DNA of 64,000 nt, from assembly GCF_041916975.1 (NCBI RefSeq), contig NZ_JAYRYK010000001.1, positions 3,224,001 to 3,288,000 of the forward strand, written 5' to 3'. This document shows, one piece after another, positions 52,644-61,444 of the stretch (positions are counted from its first letter, which is position 1; each line of letters begins with the position of its first letter). The stretch comes from Sphingosinicella sp041916975 (GTDB taxonomy: Bacteria > Pseudomonadota > Alphaproteobacteria > Sphingomonadales > Sphingomonadaceae). The notes beneath the pieces were generated by a model. That model searched no databases, was not told where the DNA came from, and saw only the letters and a list, made by a program, of their open reading frames with translations. The translations under genes were made by a program, and so were the position numbers.

Positions 52644-53816
52644 TTGACGGTTGCCGGCATCGCGCTTCCCCGCATCCTGCGGATCGGCGGCGGCGCAGCG
52701 CAGCAGCTTGCCGAGGTGCTCGGCGCGCTCGGCGTTGCGCGGCCGCTCGTCGTCACCGATTCCTTCCTCGCCGGGCAGGGTATGGTCGAGCGGCTGCTCG
52801 ACGGACTGCATGCGGCCGGGATCACGGCGCGCGTCTTCACGGAGACGGTGCCGGATCCCACGGTCGCCTCGATCGAGGCCGGGCTCGCGTTCCTGCATGA
52901 CGGGGATCACGACTGCGTCGTTGGCTTCGGCGGTGGCAGCCCGCTCGATAGCGCCAAGGCGATCGCCATGCTCGCCGTCCACGGCGGCGCGATGGCCGAC
53001 TACAAGGTGCCGCACGTGCAGGATGTGCCGGGCCTGCCGGTGATCGCGATTCCCACGACAGCGGGCACGGGTTCGGAGGCGACGCGCTTCACGATCGTCA
53101 CCGACGGTGAAACCGACGAGAAGATGCTCTGCGCGGGCCTCGCCTATCTGCCGGTCGCTGCCCTCGTCGATTACGAGCTGACGCTGGGCAAGCCGCGGCG
53201 GCTCACCGCCGACACGGGCATCGATTCGCTCACGCACGCGATCGAGGCCTACGTCTCGCGCAAGGCCAATCCGTTCAGCGACGGCATGGCGCTCTCGGCA
53301 ATGCGCCTCATCGCGCCCAACATCCGCCGCGTCTGTACCGATCCCGGCGACCGCCCGGCGCGCGAGGCGATGATGCTCGGCGCGATGCAGGGCGGCATCG
53401 CCTTTTCGAACAGCTCGGTTGCGCTCGTCCACGGCATGAGCCGACCGATCGGCGCGCATTTCCATGTCCCGCACGGGCTTTCGAACGCCATGCTGCTCCC
53501 CGCCGTCACGGCGTGGTCGGCGCCTGCCGCCATGACACGCTATGCGGACTGCGCGCGGGCGATGGGTGTCGCCGAGGAGGGGGAGGGCGAACAGTCGGCG
53601 GTCGCGCGTCTGCTGGAAGAACTCTCTGCGCTCAATCGTGATCTCGATGTGCCGTCGCCCGCCGCGTGGGGCATAGATGCGGCGCGCTGGAACGATCTCG
53701 TGCCGCTGATGTGCTCGCAGGCGCTCGCCTCGGGCTCACCCGCGAACAACCCGCGCGTTCCTGGCGAAGCGGAGATGGCCGCGCTCTACGCCCGCGCCTG
53801 GGATGGCGTCGCGTAA
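52644..53816 (+). CDS. Iron-containing alcohol dehydrogenase
   Basis: 390 residues of the group III family. GFGGGSPLDSAKAIA (NAD), AIPTTAGTGSEATRF, TGIDSLTHAIEAYVS and SVALVHGMSRPIGAHFHVPHG (metal His residues) are intact. It is closer to the general EutG/AdhB group than to the phosphonate-linked copy at 39570. The TTG start is supported by GGGGAGGAG 8 bases upstream; the ATG inside that site is out of frame. Its role beside a dipeptidase-like and an oligopeptidase gene is unclear. Confidence 0.9.
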   Translation: MTVAGIALPRILRIGGGAAQQLAEVLGALGVARPLVVTDSFLAGQGMVERLLDGLHAAGITARVFTETVPDPTVASIEAGLAFLHDGDHDCVVGFGGGSPLDSAKAIAMLAVHGGAMADYKVPHVQDVPGLPVIAIPTTAGTGSEATRFTIVTDGETDEKMLCAGLAYLPVAALVDYELTLGKPRRLTADTGIDSLTHAIEAYVSRKANPFSDGMALSAMRLIAPNIRRVCTDPGDRPAREAMMLGAMQGGIAFSNSSVALVHGMSRPIGAHFHVPHGLSNAMLLPAVTAWSAPAAMTRYADCARAMGVAEEGEGEQSAVARLLEELSALNRDLDVPSPAAWGIDAARWNDLVPLMCSQALASGSPANNPRVPGEAEMAALYARAWDGVA

Positions 53817-53869
53817 GCACGACAGCGTGGCGTCAGCTGTGCCGGGCATGGGAGACACAAGGGGGGACC

Positions 53870-54913
53870 ATGCTGCTCATTACTGCTCTCATCGCATCGC
53901 TGGCCGCGTCGGCGGCTCCGGAGACACCAGCTTCCGGCAAGGGTGCTGCAAACGACTTCTCGCGCTCGGTGGACGAGCGCGAAGGGGCGCTCGACAGCTT
54001 CACCAACACGGGGACGGACGATCCTGCCGCGCTGCTGAAGCATCTCCAGCAGGAGATTTACGTCAACCAGCAGCTCGCGATCCTCACCCAATTCCGGCTC
54101 GACTATTCGGACCGCATCCGGCTCTCGACCGAGTATGTGAACAGCGACGGCGAGCTGATCCCGACGCACGTGTTCACGCCGGTCAAAGCGTCGAATGCGC
54201 GCCGCCCCGCCGTCGTGATGGTGCATGGAGGCTTCCACGAGCGGCTGGAGCCGTCATGGTTCCCGCTTATCGAAGCGGCGGTGGAAGCGGGCTATGTCGT
54301 GCTGTTCCCCGAATACCGCGGCAGCCGCGGCTACGGGGACGCGATCTACCAGAACGATTACGGCAACACCGATGTTGCCGATGTGCTCGCCGCGGCGCGT
54401 TATGCTGCGACGCGACCGGACATCGATGGCGCCCGCATTGGTATCCTCGGCCAGAGCCGCGGCGGCATGATCACGCTGCTCGCCATCGAGCGTGCACCGA
54501 AGCAGTTCAAGGCTGCAGTTGATATCGTGGGACTCACCGATTTCGTGGCCTACATGTCGTACAAGCCCGACTACCGCCGCAAGGAAATCGCCGAGACGAA
54601 CCCTAGCTTCAAGGGCAAGCTGCCGCACGAGAACCTGCCTGCCTACATCAACGTGTCGCCGATCAACTTCGTCGACAAGATCGAGGCGCCGGTGCTGGTC
54701 CTCGCCACGAGCGGCGACAAGATCGTGCCGCACACGATCCATACCGGTCGTCTCATCGATGCGCTGAAGGCGAACGGCAAGACCCACGAGGTCAAGATTT
54801 ACGATGAGGCGCCCGGCGGCCACGTGTTCATGAAGGGCGCGACGCCCGAGCGCGATGACGCGCTGAAGCGTATCGTTGCCTGGTTCAACCGCTGGATGGG
54901 TCCGGCGCGCTAA
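53870..54913 (+). CDS. Exported prolyl-oligopeptidase-type serine hydrolase
   Basis: 347 residues. Signal-like MLLITALIASLAASAAPE, oxyanion motif VMVHGGFHE, nucleophile in ILGQSRGGMITLL, Asp in TSGDKIVPH and His in APGGHVFMK form an alpha/beta-hydrolase triad of the S9 type, without the N-terminal propeller. GGGGGG precedes ATG 53870. Its stop overlaps the convergent TetR stop by 4 bases. It may cut peptides or esters in the periplasm. Confidence 0.88.
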   Translation: MLLITALIASLAASAAPETPASGKGAANDFSRSVDEREGALDSFTNTGTDDPAALLKHLQQEIYVNQQLAILTQFRLDYSDRIRLSTEYVNSDGELIPTHVFTPVKASNARRPAVVMVHGGFHERLEPSWFPLIEAAVEAGYVVLFPEYRGSRGYGDAIYQNDYGNTDVADVLAAARYAATRPDIDGARIGILGQSRGGMITLLAIERAPKQFKAAVDIVGLTDFVAYMSYKPDYRRKEIAETNPSFKGKLPHENLPAYINVSPINFVDKIEAPVLVLATSGDKIVPHTIHTGRLIDALKANGKTHEVKIYDEAPGGHVFMKGATPERDDALKRIVAWFNRWMGPAR

Positions 54914-55563
54914 GCCTCGGTCTCGGCCTTCATTCCGAAGCGATCGAGAAACCCGGCGAGACGCCAAATGGTGTCCTCGCGCGAAGGTTTTTCAGCCGGT
55001 CGGCCCAGCATGAACCGGATCGGCAGATTGCACAGCAGCATGGCGAGATAAAGCTCCGCTGCCTGTTGCGGACGGTCGATACGGGCAAGGCCCTGCGCGT
55101 TCCAGTTTTCGAACAGGCCTGCAATGCGGGCGATGTACTTCATCTGCATATCGTTATCGAACGCCTCGCCGAAGTCCGGATCGGTGAGACTTTCCGTGAT
55201 GACGAGGCGCATGAAGGCGATCTTGCGCGGCGTCGTTGTGAAGGCGAGATAGCTGATGGCGAACTCTTCGAGGATGCGCCTTGGCGACAATCCGCTTGCC
55301 AGCAGCGTATCCAAATCCTTGAGACTTTCGTCGCTGCTGCGGTCGACTACGGCGCGCAGGAGGCCCTGCTTGTTGCCGAACATCTGGTAGATGGTGGCGA
55401 GCGAGCCACCGGAACGCTGCACGATCGTGCTGAGGCTGACAGACGGATAGCCGTATTCGAGGAACAGCGCCTCTGCGGCGTCGAGAATGGCCTGACGTCG
55501 GACGGTGCGGCGCTCGTCCTGTGTCATGCGCGGTGCGTCTAGCTGCTCTGCCTCTGCGTTCAT
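54910..55563 (-). CDS. TetR-family repressor of the RND efflux operon
   Basis: 217 residues. N-terminal helix-turn-helix AILDAAEALFLEYGYPSVSLSTIVQRSGGSLATIYQMFGNKQGL is AcrR-like. It diverges from the efflux genes across a 125-base gap holding a near-perfect operator, so it most likely represses the pump and itself. An internal ATG (MTQDERR) twelve codons in is a possible start. Confidence 0.93.
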   Translation of the reverse strand: MNAEAEQLDAPRMTQDERRTVRRQAILDAAEALFLEYGYPSVSLSTIVQRSGGSLATIYQMFGNKQGLLRAVVDRSSDESLKDLDTLLASGLSPRRILEEFAISYLAFTTTPRKIAFMRLVITESLTDPDFGEAFDNDMQMKYIARIAGLFENWNAQGLARIDRPQQAAELYLAMLLCNLPIRFMLGRPAEKPSREDTIWRLAGFLDRFGMKAETEA

Positions 55564-55609
55564 GCTATTCTGGCGTTCCCCATATTGATCTTGTCTTTGG
55601 TTGTTGACC

Positions 55610-55625
55610 TGTAATGTACGTTACA
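55610..55625. promoter_or_regulatory. TetR operator overlapping efflux promoter
   Basis: TGTAATGTACGTTACA is nearly its own reverse complement (TGTAA/TTACA arms exact). It lies directly after a TTGACC (55604-55609) that could be the -35 of the efflux promoter, 47 bases from the TetR start and 64 from the adaptor start. This is the pattern of an AcrR-like operator. Confidence 0.6.
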
Positions 55626-55688
55626 CTACACGCTTTGACAAGGGCGGCGCCAACAGTGTCCCGATTCATCCCCCGCGACGGAGTTTTC

Positions 55689-56846
55689 ATGCGTAACAAC
55701 CGATGGCTGGCGGCAGCGGCACTTGCCGTCTGCGTGGGGCTTTCCGCCTGCGCGGAGGATGCGCCGCCCGCACCGCCGCCGCCCGAAGTCGAGATCGTTA
55801 CGGTCCGGTCGCAGCCGGTCGCGAACGTCATCGAGCTGCCGGGGCGCGTGCAGGCGATCCGCACGGCGGAGGTGCGCGCACGCGTGGACGGCATCATCGA
55901 ACGCCGCCTGTTCGACGAGGGCACCGACGTGAAGGCCGGGCAGGCGCTGTTCGCCATCGACCCGCGCGAGATGACCGCGGCGCTCAATGCTGCGCAGGCG
56001 GCGCGTGCACGTGCGCAGGCGACATCGGCGAACGCGGCGCAGGATCTTCAGCGTTACGACGGACTGATCGCCGATCAGGCGATCAGCAAGCAGGAATATG
56101 ACGCGGCGGTGGCGCGGCTGGGCACGGCGCAGGCCGATGTCGATCAGGCACGCGCGCAGGTCGAATCGGCGCGTCTCAGTCTCGGCTACGCGACCGTACG
56201 GGCCCCGATCGCGGGCCGTGCGGGCCGTGCGCAGGTGACGGAGGGCGCGCTCGTCAGCGTGTCGCAGGGCACGCTGCTCACCACGATCGAACAGATCGAT
56301 TCGATCTACGTGAACTTCTCGCAATCGAGTTCCGATCTGCTCGCAATCCGCCGCGACATCGCCGGCGGCAAGCTGCACATCCCGGAGCTTGGCCGCTGGG
56401 ACGTGACACTGATCCTTGAGGACGGCACCGCGTACGAGCAGATCGGCCACATCGATTTCCTCGACCTTTCGATCGACGAAGCGACGGGAACGGCCGCGCT
56501 GCGTGCCGAGTTCCCGAACCCCAGGCGGATACTTCTGCCCGGCCAGTTCGTGCGTGCGCAGATCGGTGCTGGAACGCGGGCGAATGGCATCCTCGTCCCG
56601 CAGCGTGCGGTCACCGTCACCGAAGACGGCGGCAGCGTTTATGTGATCGGCGCGAAGGACGTCGCCGAGGTGCGCCCCGTGAAGCTCGGCCGGCTTCAGG
56701 GTAACAGCTGGGTGATCGACGAGGGCCTTCGCAGCGGCGACCGTGTCGTTGTGAGCGGTCTTCAGGGTGTCCGCCCCGGCCAGCCGGTCCGCATCGTGAG
56801 TGCTGCGGCGAAAAAGGCCGCAGAGAAGGCTGCCGGCGCCAAATGA
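55689..56846 (+). CDS. RND efflux periplasmic adaptor, lipoprotein
   Basis: 385 residues. Lipobox GLSAC near residue 20, lipoyl-like halves (VRARVDGIIERRLFDEGTDVKAGQALFAID and ATVRAPIAGRAGRAQVTEGALV), a coiled-coil hairpin between them rich in Ala, Gln and Arg, and a C-terminal beta barrel with FPNPRRILLPGQFV. It links the inner-membrane pump to the outer-membrane channel. GGAG 6 bases before ATG 55689. It overlaps the pump start by 4 bases. Confidence 0.94.
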   Translation: MRNNRWLAAAALAVCVGLSACAEDAPPAPPPPEVEIVTVRSQPVANVIELPGRVQAIRTAEVRARVDGIIERRLFDEGTDVKAGQALFAIDPREMTAALNAAQAARARAQATSANAAQDLQRYDGLIADQAISKQEYDAAVARLGTAQADVDQARAQVESARLSLGYATVRAPIAGRAGRAQVTEGALVSVSQGTLLTTIEQIDSIYVNFSQSSSDLLAIRRDIAGGKLHIPELGRWDVTLILEDGTAYEQIGHIDFLDLSIDEATGTAALRAEFPNPRRILLPGQFVRAQIGAGTRANGILVPQRAVTVTEDGGSVYVIGAKDVAEVRPVKLGRLQGNSWVIDEGLRSGDRVVVSGLQGVRPGQPVRIVSAAAKKAAEKAAGAK

Positions 56847-59800
56847 CCCCGCGTTTCTTCATCGATCGCCCCGTCTTCTCGTGGGTGCTCGCGCTCTGCA
56901 TCACGCTTGCGGGCGTGCTGGCGCTGCGTGGGCTGCCGGTCGAGCAGTATCCGTCCGTCGCACCGCCTTCGCTCACGATCCAGCTGACCTATCCCGGCGC
57001 TGACGCGGCGGTGCTCGAGCAGAACGTCACACAGGTCATCGAGCAGCAGCTGAACGGCGTCGAGGGTTTCCTCTACATGTCGTCGACCAGCCTTTCCAAT
57101 GGCACTGCGTCGATCAATGTCACCTTCAGTACCGGCACGGACATCAACGAAGCGCAGATGGAGGTGCAGAATCGGCTGCGCCGTGTCGAGCAGCGGCTTC
57201 CCGAGGAGGTGCGCAGACAGGGCATTTCGGTCGCTGAGGCCAATGCGGGCTTCCTGCTGATTGTTGGCCTGCAATCGAAGAGCGGCCAAACTGCCGCGCT
57301 CGATCTCGGCAACTTCGCCAATAGCCGCGTCGTTGACGAACTGCGCCGTGTGTCCGGCGTCGGCGAGGTGCAGGTGTTCACGCCGCCCTACGCGATGCGC
57401 ATCTGGCTCGATCCGCAGAAGCTTGCGAACTACCGCCTTTCGGCGGCCGAAGCGCTCGGCGCCGTGCGCGAGCAGAACAGCCAGTCGCCGGGTGGTGCGC
57501 TCGGCGATCGGCCGCTGGCGAACGGCAGCGAGCTCAACGCCACGATCATCACGCAAAGCCGCTTCACCAATCCGGAGCAGTTCGCGGCAATCATCCTGCG
57601 CGCCAACCCGGACGGGTCGGCCGTGCGCCTCAAGGACGTCGCACGCGTCGAACTCGGCGCGCAGAACTACACGTTCGATTCCGAGCTGAATGGCAATCCG
57701 GTGGCCGGCATTGCTGTGCAGATGACACCCGGCGCAAACGCGCTCGCCACGGCGGAGGGTGTCAATGCGCGCATGAAAGAGCTGGAGCGCAGCTTCCCCT
57801 CCGACATCACGTGGAAAATTCCCTACAATACGACGCCCTTTATTACCGTTTCCATCGAAGAGGTCGTGAAGGCGCTCGGCGAAGCGATGGTGCTCGTCTT
57901 CCTCGTGATGTTCCTGTTCCTTCAGAACTGGCGGGCGACACTGATTCCCACGATCGTGGTCCCGATCGCACTCGCCGGCGCTTGCCTCGGCCTCTGGCTG
58001 TTCGGCTTTTCGATCAATGTGCTTTCGCTGTTCGGCATGGTGCTCGCCATCGGTATCCTCGTCGACGATGCCATCGTCGTGATCGAGAATGTCGAGCGCA
58101 TCATGGCGGAGGAGAATCTCTCGCCCTACGAGGCGACGGTAAAGGCGATGAGCCAGATCACCTCGGCGATCATCGGCATCACGCTCGTGTTGATGGCGGT
58201 GTTCATCCCGATGGCGTTCTTCCCCGGTTCGACCGGGCAGATCTATCGCCAGTTCTCGGTGACGCTGATCGTTTCCATCGGCTTCTCCGCGCTGCTCGCG
58301 CTGACGCTGACGCCGGCGCTTTGCGCCACCTTCCTGAAGCCGCACAGCGAGGTGAAAGAGCGGCGGGGTCGCTTCGCGCAGATCACAGGCGGTTTCTTCG
58401 ATCGGTTCAACGCGTGGTTTGCCCGCTCGACGGACCGCTACCAGCGCACCGTCGGCAAAGTGTTGTCGCGGCCGCTGCGCTGGCTCGGCGTATTCGTCCT
58501 GCTGTTCGGTCTCACTGCGATCCTGTTCACGCGCCTCCCCGGCGGCTTCCTGCCCACCGAGGATCAGGGCAGCATCATCACAGCCATTCAAGCGCCGGCG
58601 GGCGCGACGCGCGAGCGCACCGAAGAGGCGATCGTTCAGGTTAAGGCGTTCTACGCCACGCAGCCGCAGGTGCAGAATGTTTTCGTCGTGCGCGGTTTCA
58701 GCTTCTTCGGGCAGGGGCAGGGCAACGCGATCGTGTTCGTGAACCTGAAGCCGTGGGACGAGCGCAAGGGCGTCGACAACAAGGCGGACGCGATTGTCGG
58801 CCGCGCGATGGGCGCGTTCATGCAGATCAAGCAGGCGATGGTGTTCGCGCTCAATCCGCCCGCGATCCAGGAACTCGGCACGGCGGGCGGTTTCACGTTC
58901 AAGCTGCAGGATCGCGGCGGCCATGGGCACAAGGCACTTATCGCCGCGCAGGGCCAGTTGCTCGGCCTCGCGTCGCAAAGCCCGGTGTTATTGGGCGTGC
59001 GGCCCGAAGGTCAGCCGGAATCGCCGCAGCTTCGCGTGCTGATCGATCGCATCAAGGCACGCGCGCTTGGGCTTTCGATCGGCGATGTGAATGATACGCT
59101 CGCGATCTCGTTCGGCAGCGCCTACGCGAACGATTTCACGCGCGACGGCCGCGTGCTGCAGGTGTTGCTGCAGGCCGACGCGCCCTTCCGCATGACCCCG
59201 CAGGACGTGCTCGATCTCAAGGTGCGCAGCGCCTCGGGCGACATGGTGCCGTTCGGCGCATTCACGCAGGTGGAATGGACAGCCGGGCCGCAGCAGCTCC
59301 AGCGCTACAACGGCTACCCGTCGATGACGATTTCGGGTTCCGCCGCGCCCGGCCGTTCGACCGGCGAGGCGATGGCGGAGATGGAGCGTTTCGCGGAACA
59401 GCTTCCCGAAGGTTTCGCCTACGAATGGACGGGCATCTCTTACGAGGAGAAACAGTCCGCGGGTCAGATCGGTCTGCTGCTCGGCCTGTCGCTCGTCGTC
59501 GTCTACCTGCTGCTCGCCGCGCTTTACGAAAGCTGGGCGGTGCCGGTGTCGGTGCTGCTCATCGTGCCGCTCGGCGTGCTCGGCTCGGTGCTGCTGACGG
59601 CGATGCGCGGGCTGTCGGCGGATATTTATTTCAACGTCGGCCTCGTCACCATCATCGGTCTCGCCGCCAAGAACGCCATCCTCATCGTCGAATTCGCGAT
59701 CGAGGAAGAGGCCAAAGGCAAGTCGCCGCTCGAAGCGACGATGGAGGCGGTGAAGCTCCGCCTGCGTCCGATCATCATGACCTCGCTGGCGTTCATCGGC

Positions 59801-60007
59801 GGCATGTTCCCGCTGTTCATCGCGAGCGGTGCGGGTGCGGCAAGCCGCCGCGCGGTCGGCACCGGCGTGATGGGCGGCATGATCACCGCGACGCTGATCG
59901 GCATCTTCCTCATTCCGCTGTTCTATTATGCGGTGCGCCGCTGGATCAGCCGCAGGCGGCCGCCCGCACCCGGCGAGCCGCGTCACGTGGAGACGACCGA
60001 TGCGTAA
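56843..60007 (+). CDS. RND multidrug efflux pump, HAE1 family
   Basis: 1054 residues. FFIDRPVFSWVLALCITLAG start, porter-domain repeats, and proton-relay Asp pair in LVDDAIVVIENVERIM in the fourth membrane helix (also GLAAKNAILIVEFAIEE later), as in AcrB/MexB. It exports drugs and hydrophobic compounds using the proton gradient. Middle gene of a complete three-part pump, overlapping both neighbours by a few bases. Confidence 0.96.
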   Translation: MTPRFFIDRPVFSWVLALCITLAGVLALRGLPVEQYPSVAPPSLTIQLTYPGADAAVLEQNVTQVIEQQLNGVEGFLYMSSTSLSNGTASINVTFSTGTDINEAQMEVQNRLRRVEQRLPEEVRRQGISVAEANAGFLLIVGLQSKSGQTAALDLGNFANSRVVDELRRVSGVGEVQVFTPPYAMRIWLDPQKLANYRLSAAEALGAVREQNSQSPGGALGDRPLANGSELNATIITQSRFTNPEQFAAIILRANPDGSAVRLKDVARVELGAQNYTFDSELNGNPVAGIAVQMTPGANALATAEGVNARMKELERSFPSDITWKIPYNTTPFITVSIEEVVKALGEAMVLVFLVMFLFLQNWRATLIPTIVVPIALAGACLGLWLFGFSINVLSLFGMVLAIGILVDDAIVVIENVERIMAEENLSPYEATVKAMSQITSAIIGITLVLMAVFIPMAFFPGSTGQIYRQFSVTLIVSIGFSALLALTLTPALCATFLKPHSEVKERRGRFAQITGGFFDRFNAWFARSTDRYQRTVGKVLSRPLRWLGVFVLLFGLTAILFTRLPGGFLPTEDQGSIITAIQAPAGATRERTEEAIVQVKAFYATQPQVQNVFVVRGFSFFGQGQGNAIVFVNLKPWDERKGVDNKADAIVGRAMGAFMQIKQAMVFALNPPAIQELGTAGGFTFKLQDRGGHGHKALIAAQGQLLGLASQSPVLLGVRPEGQPESPQLRVLIDRIKARALGLSIGDVNDTLAISFGSAYANDFTRDGRVLQVLLQADAPFRMTPQDVLDLKVRSASGDMVPFGAFTQVEWTAGPQQLQRYNGYPSMTISGSAAPGRSTGEAMAEMERFAEQLPEGFAYEWTGISYEEKQSAGQIGLLLGLSLVVVYLLLAALYESWAVPVSVLLIVPLGVLGSVLLTAMRGLSADIYFNVGLVTIIGLAAKNAILIVEFAIEEEAKGKSPLEATMEAVKLRLRPIIMTSLAFIGGMFPLFIASGAGAASRRAVGTGVMGGMITATLIGIFLIPLFYYAVRRWISRRRPPAPGEPRHVETTDA

Positions 60008-61397
60008 GCTTCTGTTCCTCTCCGCACTGCTGGTCTCCGCGTGCCAGATGGCGCCGAAGCACGAGCGTCCTGCATTGCCGACCGCACCCGCCTATCCGCT
60101 GTCCCCGGACCCTGCGGATGGAACGCGCGCGGAAACCATCGGCTGGCGCGATTTCTTCGCCGACCCGGCGCTGCGCACGTTGATCGGCACAGCGCTGGAG
60201 CGCAACCGCGACCTCGCCGTCTCGATTGCGCGTATCGAGGAAGCGCGCGGGCTCTACCGCATCCAGCGCGCGGACCGACTGCCGACGCTCGCCGCGAGCG
60301 GCGATGCGACGCGAAGCCGGGGTCCGGTCACGACATCAACCGGCGTCGCCGTGGCGGAGCAGGATCGCTTTTCCGTCGGTGTCGGCGTCTCGGCGTTCGA
60401 GCTCGATTTCTGGGGCCGTGTCCGCAACCTCTCCGAAGCGGCGCGGGCGCAGTATCTCTCGACTGTGCAGGCGGAGCGCGCCTTCCGGCTCAGCCTCGTC
60501 CGCGATGTCGCGACCACGTGGTTTGCGCTCCGCGAAACCGAAGAGCGCATCACGCTCGCCGAAGCGACGGTGAAAAGCCGCGAGGACGGCGTGCGCATCG
60601 CCCAGCGCCGCCTCGATGCGGGCGTCACCTCCGCGCTCGATTTCCGGCAGGCCGAATCGCTGCTCACGCAGGCCGAGACCGAGCTTGCCGGGCTCCGCCT
60701 TTCGCGCAGCCGCAATGCGAACTTCCTCGCCGTCCTCGTCGGCGGACCGCTTCCTGAAACCGAAGCGCCGCTGCCGCTTGGCGAGCAGGACGGCTTCCCA
60801 CGGCTGGCGGCGGGCCTGCCCTCCGATCTCCTGACGCTGAGGCCGGATATCCTCGCGGCCGAGGAAACGCTTCGTGCTGCCCGCGCCAATATCGGCGCGG
60901 CGCGCGCGGCGTTCTTCCCGACCATCTCGCTCACCGGCACGCTCGGCTTCGCGTCGGGTGAGCTTGATTCGCTCTTCGACAACGGCAGCTTCAACTGGAG
61001 CGTCGGTCCGGCGCTCAACCTGCCGATCTTCGATTTCGGCCGTCGCAAGGGCAACCTCACCGTTGCCGAAGCGCGCGAGGACATCGCGGTCGCTCAGTAC
61101 GAGCAGACCGTCCAGCTCGCCTTCCGCGAGGTGGCCGATGCGCTCGCGGGCCGTCGTTTCCTCGCTGAGCAGATGCTCGCGCAGCTCCGCGCGACCGAGG
61201 CCCAGCGGCACATCGCGCAGCTCGCGCGCACGCGCTACCGCGAGGGCGTCGTCGGCTATCTCGAAGTGCTGGATGCGGAGCGCAACCTGTTCGATGCCGA
61301 GCAGGCGCTCATCACCGCGAACCGCGCCGTGCTCGACAATCGCGTGGCGCTTTACGTCGCGCTCGGCGGCGGTCTCGTCGAAGGCGGCGGTTCTTAG
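60000..61397 (+). CDS. RND efflux outer-membrane lipoprotein (NodT/OprM family)
   Basis: 465 residues. Lipobox LLVSACQ near residue 15, then two OEP repeats: WRDFFADPALRTLIGTALERNRDL and, near the end, YRIQRADRLPTLAASGDATR with LPIFDFGRRKGNL and RYREGVVGYLEVLDAERNLF. It forms the outer-membrane tunnel of the pump. ATG 60000 overlaps the pump stop by 8 bases. Confidence 0.95.
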   Translation: MRKLLFLSALLVSACQMAPKHERPALPTAPAYPLSPDPADGTRAETIGWRDFFADPALRTLIGTALERNRDLAVSIARIEEARGLYRIQRADRLPTLAASGDATRSRGPVTTSTGVAVAEQDRFSVGVGVSAFELDFWGRVRNLSEAARAQYLSTVQAERAFRLSLVRDVATTWFALRETEERITLAEATVKSREDGVRIAQRRLDAGVTSALDFRQAESLLTQAETELAGLRLSRSRNANFLAVLVGGPLPETEAPLPLGEQDGFPRLAAGLPSDLLTLRPDILAAEETLRAARANIGAARAAFFPTISLTGTLGFASGELDSLFDNGSFNWSVGPALNLPIFDFGRRKGNLTVAEAREDIAVAQYEQTVQLAFREVADALAGRRFLAEQMLAQLRATEAQRHIAQLARTRYREGVVGYLEVLDAERNLFDAEQALITANRAVLDNRVALYVALGGGLVEGGGS

Positions 61398-61444
61398 ATT
61401 ATCAGGGCTTGCGCGCGCCGTGTGCCTTCTCCCAAAGAGGGGGG

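Noticed and set aside
51245..52861. 538-codon open frame on the - strand opposite the amidohydrolase
   Set aside because: Arg-rich and featureless, while the + strand has a full metal-dependent hydrolase motif set.
56762..58978. 738-codon open frame on the - strand opposite the RND pump
   Set aside because: Composition (Arg, His, Glu, Asp) is typical of antisense translation of GC-rich genes; the + strand encodes an unmistakable HAE1 pump.
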